DNA of 64,000 nucleotides from Rehmannia glutinosa (lineage: Eukaryota > Streptophyta > Magnoliopsida > Lamiales > Orobanchaceae): the NCBI GenBank assembly GCA_016081115.2, contig CM071930.1, positions 32,255,641 to 32,319,640 on the forward strand, written 5' to 3'. The first letter of the stretch is position 1. The number at the start of each line of letters is the position of its first letter. The position numbers and the translations under genes are program-made. Under the pieces are notes generated by a model. That model had not been told where the DNA came from. It saw only the letters and a program-made list of their open reading frames with translations, and made no database searches. Below, in pieces: positions 22,386 to 32,340 of this stretch.

Positions 22386-23506
22386 AAAAAAGTGCAACTT
22401 GCCCTAAGTTAGTGTACCAAAAATGCAATTTGACATTCGAAACAAATGGGAAGTGTGTAGGAGCTGACACATTTTCAAAAAAAACCTACAGAAAGCTTGA
22501 GTACAAGGATTGGTCAACATCAAAAGCTGCAAAACAAGACAAGCCAACGAATAGATTAGTTGAGATTCAACCAGAAAGTTAACCACTCAACAGTTCTATC
22601 GAAAGGGCGGTTGATAGAGTAACTCAGCTGAAGAACTGCAACATATTATAAATCAAGTTTTTTTAAGTTAGTGGAAGACTTACACTTTGTTAATCAACAC
22701 TTAATGATTTTAGAGTTATATGTGGAGTTTGGATAGCAAATGAACAACATAATATTTAATGCAGAAATATAAGTGAAATAAAGTAAAGACACAAGAATTA
22801 TAGTGGTTCGAGGATGAGATAATTCCTCTACTCCACTCTTCTCCCACTTCAGGAGGAATCCACTAATGTAATAGTTCATCTTAGTTACAAAAGGTACAGT
22901 CTGAAAAGTCTTGTTCACATAGCCAGCTACTCGTGGGACTCAGGTCTTCATTGGACAGTTGTATAGTCACTTCAGCTCTCTCAATCTGCAGGATTTGTTC
23001 ACACAGTCCTCCTACAATTCAGAACTTGGTTCGATCTTAAACCGCACTATACTCCTTCAATCTTTGGCAGTGTAGACCCCAAATTTATCTTCACAAAGGT
23101 TTCCTCTTCAACTGATCAACAACTTCAATATTTCACGGTGTGTGTTGGATGAAGTGCCTTTGAATAAGCTTGTGGATGTCTTATTTAGCTCGAGAGAGAT
23201 ATTAGATTTCTTACTTGTTCACTTTTTATTTCTTGTGTGTCTTGTGTCATTTTTCTCTCTGAAATATTCTCAATATTTATAGTAAGGATTTGAATTTTAT
23301 CCGTTGAAAAGATAGAAAATATTCAAACTCTACTTTCTGTTCATTGGCTTCTCTTGTTTCGCAGTTTTTGATGTTGACCCATCCTTGTGCTCAGGCTTTC
23401 TGTAGGATTTTTGAAAAGTTGTCAACTCCTGCGCACTTCTCATTTGTTAATTTGGCTAAAATGCATTTTTTGTACACTAACTTAAAGCCAGTTACACTTT
23501 CGTCCA
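22386..23506. repeat. Inverted duplication around an old LTR fragment
   Basis: 22391-22556 reappears in reverse complement at 23341-23506 (shared cores such as 'taagttagtgtac', 'cctacagaaagc', 'caaggat.ggtcaacatc'). Identity is roughly 80-85 percent by eye. The arms enclose about 780 bases related to the Copia-1 LTR: 'ggttcgaggatg..ataattcctctactcc', 'aggaggaatccacta', 'cttggttcgatctt', 'gtgttgga'. I read this as an old LTR fragment with an inverted partial copy. Confidence 0.65.
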
Positions 23507-23740
23507 CCAATACTAGGGTCTGGAAAATTAGGACACAACTTTATAATTTTTTGCACATTGAGTACACTTGTTGTCGGAAATCAAAATTGGGGAAGAATTT
23601 CCGGTGAAATTTTCAACTTCCAACAAGTGTGCTCAATGTGCAAAAAATTATAAATTTGTGTCATAATTTGCCAGACCCTAGAATTGGTGGACGAACGTGC
23701 AACTGGCCCTAAGTTAGTTTACCAAAATTGCAATTTAGCC
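23454..23740. mobile_element. Foldback MITE (long hairpin)
   Basis: The two halves are reverse complements over about 140 bases. GGCTAAA...CTAACTTA...GTCCACCAAT.CTAGGGTCTGG on the left matches the reverse of the right end, with a short centre near 23597. No coding capacity. The left arm overlaps the inverted duplication, so the family has inserted here more than once or served as its breakpoint. Confidence 0.7.
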
Positions 23741-24500
23741 TAAAATTTAATTAGGAGATCCAGGTATTGCGCTAGTATAGAATAATTTATTCCATTAACC
23801 TTCCTTGGAGCATCTCTATGTGTATCTTTATTTTGGCGGATGTGATCTTCTATTTTATGATGGTGTTTCATCTTTAATTCCACTGCAGGGATGGTTGTCA
23901 CATGTATAGAAGTTACCGTATTAATTTGAAGCATAAATCAAGCCTAAATTATGGAGTTTTAATATGGTAATTTCTGTACACATGACAATCATCCGCGTGG
24001 TAGAATAGAAGATGGAGCACCATCCTGGAATAGAAGATGGAGCACCATCCTGGAATAGAAGATCTCATTCGTTATTTTGGAGTAAAAACTTGCTCTAACT
24101 AGTACTGCACCAAAGTGTGTGCCATCTTAAAGACGTGAACAATTTTGCGCCAGAAATAGCGCAACAATATAATTGTACTAATTTTATTCTTTTCTTTTTG
24201 TTTTAAATTACTGATTTTAGTGTATGAAAATATTCATTAAAATATAATATGATGAAATATTTTTAGTGCAGACTTTACTCCAAACTGCTGGAGATGTTGT
24301 GCAGATTTTGCAGCAAAATAAAGCAAAATATGAACTAAAATAGTGCAAACTAATGAAGTTTGATCCTTGTGATTTATCACCAAAAAAAAAAACACACACA
24401 TAAAAACTTGTACGTAACAATCTCATGGATGAGACAATTCCTATATTTAAATAAAATTTCAACCTATACTTTATTATTCCTTTGTGATGTTTCATTACCC
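23741..24500. other. AT-rich intergenic DNA with a short tandem repeat
   Basis: No gene seen. A 25-base unit (atagaagatggagcaccatc plus 5 bases) is present twice and partly a third time at 24005-24063. 'ggagcatctct' near 23810 and 'ctggagatgt' near 24290 may be ends of a degraded MITE; the support is weak. Confidence 0.5.
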
Positions 24501-24746
24501 CCCAGGGGCTGAATGTTGTTTTATCACTTTGCTATCATGATTACATTCATGTTTATCCTTATGCATGTTCGCATCTTTGCGCTTTATTCATAGTGTTTGC
24601 ATTTTGTGTGGAGATGGATCCTTCCCTTTGGGAGGAAGCCTTAGTTTTTCCGGAATCGCCAGAGATGTTTTTACACAGGCATGGGGCGCCTTCCGGGGCT
24701 CATGGGTTGGCCCTCCGTAGTATGGAGGGCGGCCTTTTGGGGCTCA

Positions 24747-25041
24747 GGACCCCCTTGTGAGGGATCCCTCCCCTCCGAGAGCGCCGGAGAAGGGAAATTT
24801 ACAAGGACCCCTTATGAGGGAGCCCTTCCCCTCTGAGAGTACCGGAGGAGGGAAAATTTATGAGGACCCTTTGCGTGGGAGCCCCTCCCCTTTGGGAATA
24901 TCGGAGGAGAAAAAGTTTATGATGACCCTTTGTGAGGTAACCCCTCCCTTCTGATAGCATCGGAGGAGGGAAAATTTATGAGGACCCCCTCTTGAGGAGG
25001 CCCCTCCCCTCTGGGAGTGCCAGAGGAGGGAAAAGTTTTGT
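24747..25041. repeat. 59-bp tandem repeat, five copies
   Basis: The anchor 'ggaccc' recurs at 24747, 24805, 24864, 24923 and 24982, spaced 58-59 bases apart. Each unit has 'gagg...cccctcccct', then a purine block 'cggaggaggg', then 'aaaatttatgaggacccc'. The purine/pyrimidine asymmetry suggests internal subrepeats of the Tat-2 element. The frames through it only reflect the repeat. Confidence 0.85.
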
Positions 25042-25301
25042 TTAAGAGAGTGCCTGAATGGTCATGGACCATGGCCGTGCTAGGCTATTACTGCGTATAA
25101 GTAATTATAGCAGCAAAGTGAAAGTATGTCGTAATTTGCATTTATTATTCATGAATTAATAATTTTTTACGCCTCGTTGGCAGAAATAAATTGACAACAT
25201 AAATTATAATGTTTAACGCATCTGAAGCAAATAAAAATATGTAAGCCACTGAAGAGCATGGGAGAACTTGTATTTGCAGGAGCTAGCAAAATCTGCAGCT
25301 C

Positions 25302-26858
25302 CTAAGGCAGTATGGCGCTATCACTGTCTGATCGGGGGAGCTTGCTCATCTTCAGTGTGGCCATGTAGAATTCCCAGACGGAATTGATGTCTCCAATAGT
25401 CTTGTCACTCCATATTCTGTGGGGAACCTCAACTTGAGGTAAACCGTGGAGGAAATGGCTCGGAACCAGTTCAGGCTGGGTCTCTCTGAGTCCATGTTGT
25501 AGGGAGAAGGAGCATCCATAATAAGGAGTTGGACCATCTTCGCGACGCGGTGTGGGGCATTCCCGAGTTCTTTCCTCTCGGTGCATAGCCCAAGGCGGAA
25601 TAGAGCTTTGGTGGAATTCGTTTTATCTTAGCTCAGGATCTTTGTATTCAACATATTCTTGTAGATGGTCCCTCTGAATTAGCCTTTACGTTTCTTTCTT
25701 AAGCATTAATAGAGGTTTCGATTGTATGGCCCCTGTCATGGTGGAAGTGGCAGTTAAGGTTGGAATGAAGTCGCAAGGGATTGTCTCTCATCTTCCCGGG
25801 AGGTCGTATGACTCCTTGCCTTTGGGCAGTGACGAACACTTCTATCATTGATGCATTAAGGGGCATTGGTGTTTGCTCATGATTCCTTATTTCATTCTTT
25901 CGAGGTTGTTCTCGTCATTTCCTCTTATCTTGCGCTTGGTCCTGAATTAGGACTCAATTATCTTTTCCGCTTAGATGGGAGGTGTAGTGCAGGTCACGAA
26001 TTTTTCTAGAGTGGTGAGAAGTTCTTCTTCCAATGGTTCCACGAAATGTCCTCTAGGAGGATCCATCGCTGGATCCTAGCCAGGATCTCCCGTTGGATAT
26101 TGGTGACTTCATTCATAGCTTCTACGAGTTGGCTCATAAATTCGCGCAAAGGTTCCCCCACCTTGAGTCAAAACATATATGCGATGGTCTCGGGGCTCGT
26201 CTTGCTTGTGGAGAATTGTTGCACAAAAGCCTCAGCAAATTTATGCACCATGGTGATGGAGCCTACTGGAAGCTGATTGAACCAAGTCAAGGTTTGCTTG
26301 ATTAGAGTGGTTCGGAATGCCTTGCAGTAGGAGGTGTTTGTCATGTCATAGAGATCTGTATTTGCGTAGAATATTTCTATGTGCTCTTGGGGATCTCCAG
26401 TTCTATCATATTCCGATAAGTTGGAGGTCTTGATACCCGATGGTAGTTGCTCGGTCAGGATAGCAGGGGCTAGTAGCCTTCCCTTCATCAGGGCGGTAGC
26501 CCACGAGTTGGCATAGTTTGCTGTACTGCTTGGGATTCTTCAACTGAGGGCGGCGCTTCCTGATTCTTACCACGTCCTTCCCCCGACCTTCCAAATCAGG
26601 GTCTTTAGTGGCAGGCGAAGGCCGGTGCAGTTTTCTAGTGGCTCCGACCACGGCTTGGTGCCTCAAAGCATTTCGGGCAACTTCATCAAGTAGAGCTTGG
26701 AGGACTTCCCAGGTCAGGCGAACTTCTTCAGAGGGCAGAGCCCCTCCAAGAGGAGGGGCCAGCGCCCCTCTTACTTGCGACGGGTGAGGCACTCTTCTAG
26801 GAGGAGGAGGGTTAGGGTTTTCTAGGTGGCTATTCATGTTGCTCGTCTCTGACTCCAT
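25302..26858 (-). pseudogene. Tat-2 Gag and partial protease (broken)
   Basis: The start is the ATG at 26858 (MESETSNMNSHLENPNPPPP), about 75 bases after the primer-binding site. The Gag core has KTSNLSEYDRTGDPQEHIEI and ITMVHKFAEAFVQQF (26488-26168). A zinc-knuckle remnant (CHFHHDRGHTIE) is near 25740. At 25537-25352 a protease C-terminal piece reads ERPSLNWFRAISSTVYLKLR where intact elements have an LGRPSLN motif, ending with FYMATLK in the neighbouring frame. Several frameshifts and stops. Beyond 25300 the element is truncated. Confidence 0.8.
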
Positions 26859-26926
26859 GGTCAGCAGCTTGGGATCTGACTCCACGTGCTTGAGATCGGA
26901 TCTGCATCTTCGTGTCTTTTGGTTGT

Positions 26927-26946
26927 TCCCACAGACGGCACCAAAA
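26927..26946 (-). other. Tat-2 primer-binding site
   Basis: The minus strand reads TTTTGGTGCCGTCTGTGGGA, close to the TTGGCGCCGTCTGTGGGAAC site (tRNA-Asp type) known for Tat elements. It lies three bases from the LTR end. Confidence 0.88.
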
Positions 26947-26949
26947 TTA

Positions 26950-27422
26950 TGCAACTTTTCGGGCAGATCACTCTAAGTTAAGGTTTCTGAATTAGTCCAA
27001 GTCTTCTTCTCCCAAATATGGAAGTCTTTAGTGATGGAAACTTGCTTGCAACACCAACAAAAGTTAGACGGTCCCTAGGATTGTCCTAGGGAGGCCCCTC
27101 GGACGCTCAAGTTAGCACAGTGAACGAGAGAGAATAATAAACAATATGAAGAATACTGAATATAAATTATATGAAATTATGAGAATATCAAAATATGACT
27201 TACAAATGAGATGAAGGGACCTTTATATGCCTGGGTGCGGGGCTCATGGGCCGCGTAGGAGAAAATGGCTCGTGGGCCAAATATGGACCTCATGGGTCGG
27301 GTTATTCCATTTGTAGCCCACAATCAATAGACAATTAATGGGATTAATAAATATTATAAATTGAATAATAATAATAATAATAGTAATAATAATAATAATA
27401 GATGAACATTTTTTCCCCAACA
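26950..27422 (-). repeat. Tat-2 5' LTR
   Basis: 473 bp, on the minus strand from TGTTGGGGAAAAAATG (27422) to AAAGTTGCA (26950). It contains an (AAT)n microsatellite at 27364-27402. No second copy was found in the window, so the outer edge rests on the TG/CA rule. Confidence 0.65.
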
Positions 27423-28200
27423 ATACTATTTAATAAACTATATATATATATAAAATAAGGTGATGTAACATCGTTATAATTCCAGTTTCAACTATGTTTT
27501 CGTTCCTGAAAAATAAAAAAATAATAAAAATATTTGTAGTCAAGGAAAATGAAGTTCAAGTCGATGTATCTTTGAACTTATGCCATCGAACCTCAACAAG
27601 TATGCTCTAGTTGTTTTACTAATTCCAAAAAAAAAATTAAATCAAATAGTTTAATTATAATCAATATATAATGTAGGTCATTAATAAATGAATTTTCCAA
27701 TGATTTTTAAATTATTAGATACAAAGTTGCATAGAAAATGAAGAAAATTGAATAAATAGTTACTTATCACCCACACATATTTTGGGGGAGCCACATTTCT
27801 CATTGGATCTGTGATTTTGGCGAATGAACATTTAAAATACATTATAACATAAGAATATGATTTAAATGATGACAAAGAATAAAATACTTACAAGAAGTCT
27901 CTTTATAAGAGTCTCATGGATTAGATCCGTGAGATCTGAATTAATTGAAAGCATTTCTCATTGGATCTCCATAAGCATGTCGAACATATTTATATATATG
28001 TATACTTAATTTTGAAAAATTGATTTGGGCTTCCAAACGTTTAAAATACATTATAACATAAGAATATGTAACTCATACTTAAATGATGACAAAGAATAAA
28101 ATACTTAGAAAGTCCAAAAGTCTCTTATAAGACCGTCTCATGGATCTAGAAAGCTAAGTGAGACTTTGAAGAGCTCCAAATCAACATTTGGTGGGTGAAA
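27423..28200. repeat. AT-rich DNA with about 95-bp direct repeat
   Basis: 'tttaaaatacattataacataagaatatg' to 'tctcatggat' occurs at about 27831-27922 and again at about 28038-28145, with short indels. No gene. Confidence 0.75.
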
Positions 28201-28298
28201 AACCCAAATCCGCTGCAGCGCCCGAATCCACTCAAGCCCCAACCCCGGGGCGGAAATTACTATGTTTCTCCACCTTTTTCTTGAACTTTTGAGGGGTT

Positions 28299-28309
28299 AT
28301 AAATAGATA
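28299..28309 (+). promoter_or_regulatory. TATA box upstream of FAR1-type transposase
   Basis: 'ttataaatagata' lies about 255 bases before the proposed ATG at 28560, with a purine-rich leader between them. Inferred from sequence only. Confidence 0.45.
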
Positions 28310-28559
28310 AAGAGATCTAGGGTATGGAAAGAGCCCAAGCTCTCATCAAGGAAGAGGGAAGAATAATAGAACCCTTGGAGACGATTAATTGAACTCTTGT
28401 TGAAGTACTTTGTTCTTATTCTTGTTTTATCATTTGGCCAATAAGAGATGAGTTTCAATTAGATCTTGAAACTTGAAAAACTCATCTCGGCGTTGATTTC
28501 TCCCACACTCCAGCTCGTTTATGCTAGCAAATCTCGAAAACACCATCTTCGACGTGAAA

Positions 28560-31450
28560 ATGGAAATCGCCAACGTGAAAAATGGAAATCGTGAAGCTCA
28601 TGAGAATGAAGGTACTACAATCTTTTTGCTTTCGCGATTTTGGATATAAAATACATATATATTACAATCTTACTGCGTTTTATGTATATATGTTTGTCTT
28701 TTGTACATGAAATTCTTATTTTAGATCCAATAGTATACCGCATGCTGATAAATTGAACGAAGGTAATGTGCAACATATTTCATAATATAGTTTTAAAAGT
28801 ATTACTTTTTCTGTGAAAAGTATCATTTTTCAAACATCTTTTTATAGTATCTTATGTGTATATGTTTGTTTTTTGTAGATGAAATTCTTATTTTGGCTCC
28901 CAGTAGTGTACCACAGGTTGATAAATAAAAAAAAGGCAATGTGTAGCATATCTGACACTTTAGTTTTAAAAGTATTACTTTTTCAGTAAAAAGTATTGCT
29001 TTTTCTGTGAAAAGTGTCATTTTTCTAAATTAAAGTATTACATTTAGGTGGCGCAATTTTTATTGATTCTAGTGATGACGCTGATGACTAATTTCAAAGA
29101 TGCAGCAAGTGATATATTTCCCAGTTAAGATGAAAGTAATAGGCTACTTATTGTTTGTTACTTTAAATATTTAGTACAAAAATAATTTTATGAAAATTGA
29201 TGCAGAAAACAATAGCGGTGGATATGATGTAAGTGGTTCTCTACTCCATTTAACACGGAGAACAATCAAAGAAATGCATAAATTGTATTGTGATCATGCT
29301 CGTGCTGTAGGGTTCAATGTTCGGAAATCAACTATTAGAAAATCTACATGTATTGCTTACTACATAAAAAGTAAGTATCACATTTTACATAAAAATATCA
29401 CTTTTACACATAAAAGTATCATAAGTTTCTTCCACCAGTATTATTTTTTGCATAAAGAGTATCACTTTTCATATAAGAAGTATCACTTTTATCCATAAAA
29501 GTATTACTTTTTCTGGAAAAAGTATCAATTACATGTGTTTTCTTCTGCCTTTCAACTGAAGTGGGTGTTGTCATTGAGAAATATTTTGTACGTTCTGCTT
29601 CTGGATTTAAGGACTCTACTAGCACAATAAAGAAAAAGACTAATATTACACGCACAGGATGCAAAGCTTCATTGCGAGTAAAATTAAATGAGGAGGGACT
29701 TTATGAGGCTCTTTAACATGTTATAGAACACAATCATCCACTAACTAGAAAGGAATTGAGTCATCTACATCGTTCAGAAAGAGTCATTACAAATGAAAAA
29801 GGCATAGCTATTGAAGATATGATATCTTGGGGGATGAGAGCTACTCAGTCTTATCGATATATGGTTTATGATGCAGGCGAAGAACAATGCATTGGCCATA
29901 CTTTGAAAGATCATTTGAAATTTATTAACCATTTGAAAATGGAAGCAATATAAGGAGGCGATGCACAAACATTGATTGACATCTTATATCAGCAAAATAT
30001 AGAAGAAGAAGACTTCGTTTTTAGAGTTAAGTTAGATGACATGGGCAGATTCAGTAATGTATTTTGGAGAGATTCCATGATGAAGGAAGACTACAAAATA
30101 TATGGTGATGTTGTGGTATTTGACACAACATATCGCACGAATAAGTACAACTTGATTTGTGCTCCTTTTGTTGGGGTCAATAATCATTAGAAAAATGTAA
30201 TGTTTGGTTGCTCTTTCTTATCGATGAAAAGGTTGACTCAGTTGAATGGCTTTTCAAAGTTTTTATGAAGTCAATGCTTGGGAAATATCCTATAACTTTG
30301 TTCACTGATCAAGACCAGTTAATTAAAAATGCAATTGGAAATGTATGATGTACAGAAAGCAGAAATCAGATACGTTTAGTAAGAAAATTGATACTTTTCT
30401 TAATAAAACATATACTTTTCCTTAGAAAATAGATATTTTGTTTTTAATTCTAATAGTTTTTTCCCTTTCTTCTATATAGGTTTACCCTCAAACAAGGGAT
30501 AGACTATGCTTACGGCACCTTCACCAGAATGCTATAAGTCGGTTTGGGTAGCTAAAACACAACAATTCTTTCAAGAAAACATTAAATAAATGTTTGACTG
30601 GTTGCATTGATGAAACTGACTTTGAAAATTGCTGGAAATCTATGATATTGCAGTATGAGCTACAATATGACTCTTGGTTTCAGTGTATGTATGATTTGAA
30701 CAGAAATGGTGTACTGCACTAAGCAGATATTTCTTTTCTATGGGAATATTATCTTCACAAATGAGTGAGAGTACGAACAACGCAATTGGATTCAATGCCA
30801 AGAAAACAACGACTTAAACTGAATTTTATGACATTTTCAAAGGGGCAAAAAAAACGCTAGAGAAACACTGAAAAAGAAAATGAATTTCAATGCTCAAGAT
30901 CAATTCCAAAATTTGGGCTGCAGAGGTATATACACTAATGATTTTTAAAGATTTTGAGGCTGAGTTCATTAAAAATATATCTACCCACTGCGCCACTGCA
31001 GAAGTTGAAGAAAACTTGATGGTTTACGACATTTTATCCAATGATGATAATTGTTGTCATCGTGTGGTATATGATTGTTTAAATATTCTCATCAACTATT
31101 CTTGTAAGAATTTCAAAGAGTGTGGTTTACTTTGTTCTCACAGCTTAAGATTATTACATATGCATTCTATATCCAAAATTTCAGAGTGTTTTATTGCCAA
31201 AAGATGGACAAAGTTTGCCAAAACTGGATTGTTGGAAACGTTCAGTTCGAGAATTGAAAGTTCAAATAAGCCTTAATGATTGTGTTCCTTGGCGACATGA
31301 AATGACACGAAAATATTATAATCTTGTTTTGAAATGACAATACAATGAGGATGCAAGAAGGAGTTTAGAAGATGGCTACAACATGGATTTTATGGTTGTT
31401 GATACACTGACAGATACACCAAATTCAATATTTTTCGCGTCGTTTTAGTC
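28560..31450 (+). pseudogene. FAR1/FHY3-type Mutator-like transposase pseudogene
   Basis: Exon pieces in order: a proposed first exon (28560-28611, MEIANVKNGNREAHENE, donor GTACTA); a DNA-binding-domain exon (about 29204-29370, MHKLYCDHARAVGFNVRKST, donor GTAAGT); an exon with RTGCKASLRVKLNEEGLYEA and HNHPLTRKEL (GCKA..HNH metal-binding pattern); then FVFRVKLDDMGRFSNVFW and VVVFDTTYRTNKYN with the first catalytic Asp; TLFTDQDQLIKNAIGN with the second (about 30300-30340); and SQMSESTNNAIG. The end has a SWIM-type finger, CKNFKECGLLCSHSLRLLH (31100-31165). Stops (for example 29716, 29951, 30188) and frameshifts inactivate it. Host FAR1 factors descend from such transposases, but the decay argues against a working factor. 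Confidence 0.85.
28679..29022 (+). repeat. 172-bp tandem duplication with an exon-like segment
   Basis: 'atgaaattcttatttt' at 28707 and 28879 opens two copies of a 172-base unit. The unit includes an exon-like piece (GVDEILIL-type frame, ending at 'gataaat') and 'agttttaaaagtattactttttc'. Only the second copy has AG before ATGAAATTC; the first has AC, so it lacks that acceptor. Confidence 0.75.
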
Positions 31451-32340
31451 GTCGTGGTTTGTTAGTAAAAAGTAATACTTTAAGCACAAAAAGTGATACT
31501 ATTAAGTAAAAAAGTGATGCTTTTAACCTGCAGTTTTCCCCATTATAGAAAATATCAAGTAATATTATCAAAAACTACCACAAGATTCATGTGATACTTT
31601 GTTGGTAAAAAGTGATACTTTATGCACATAAAGTGATACTTTTAAGTAAAAAAGGGATACTTTTCACTTGCAGTTGTTCATAGAACAAAAACTATACAAG
31701 AAGTATCATTTCCCATATAAACTCGTACTCATCCACACAAACTACACTATCTTAAAAAAAAAAAAAATACTACACTATCTTTTCTTGAGAGACACTTGTC
31801 TCCATTATAGAAAATATCAAGTAATATTACCAAAAACTGTCACAAGATTCGTTGATACTTTGTTGGTAAAAAGTGCTACTTTATGCACATAAAGTGATAC
31901 TTTTAAATAAAAAAGTGATACTTTTCACCTGCAGTTGTTCATATAACAAAATTATAGAAGAAGTGTCATTTCCCATATAAACTCGTACTCATCCACATAA
32001 AAAACACTATATTTTCTTGAGAAACACTTGTATCCATTACAGAAAAATTCAAGTAATATTACCAAAAACTGCCTCAAGATTCATGTGATACTTTGTTAGT
32101 AAAAGTCATACTTTAAGCACAAAAAGTGATACTTTTCACCTGAACGTCAACATTATAAAAAAGTAAGCATGTTTTCCCCTATACAGTCGTACCCATCCAC
32201 ACAACCTACAAAAACAATACAAAGTGTCATCCCCATTACAGAAACTATCAAGCATCTTTACAGAAAACATCCAAAAGTATCTTTACAATTGATCTATCAG
32301 CTTCTAAGAAACATGTACAGCCGTCAAAGTCTTGCTCATT
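31450..32340. repeat. Tandem array of about 200-260-bp units bearing the AAAGTGATACTTTT motif
   Basis: The anchor 'ccattatagaaaa/ccattacagaaa' recurs at 31541, 31803, 32035 and 32234 (spacings 262, 232, 199). Each unit then has 'tcaagtaatatt', 'aaaaact', 'gatactttgtt.gtaaaaagt' and two or three 'aaagtgatactttt' motifs, then 'cccatataaactcgtactcatccaca'. It separates the two convergent genes. Confidence 0.8.

Larger units (their letters stand above)
24500..27422 (-). mobile_element. Tat-2: truncated Ty3/Gypsy Tat element
   Basis: On the minus strand this holds a 5' LTR (27422-26950), a tRNA-Asp-type primer-binding site, gag and part of the protease, then a tandem-repeat block. RT, RNase H and integrase are absent. 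It is therefore a deletion derivative or 5' fragment. I could not identify a second LTR, so the left limit is approximate. Confidence 0.75.

Noticed and set aside
28231..28260. Firm terminal inverted repeat of the Mutator-like element, with 36975-37000
   Set aside because: Only about 70 percent match over 26 bases and no target duplication; kept as tentative limits only.
31450..32340. CRISPR-like regular repeats
   Set aside because: Plant nuclear DNA; repeats are degenerate with variable spacing and no cas genes.
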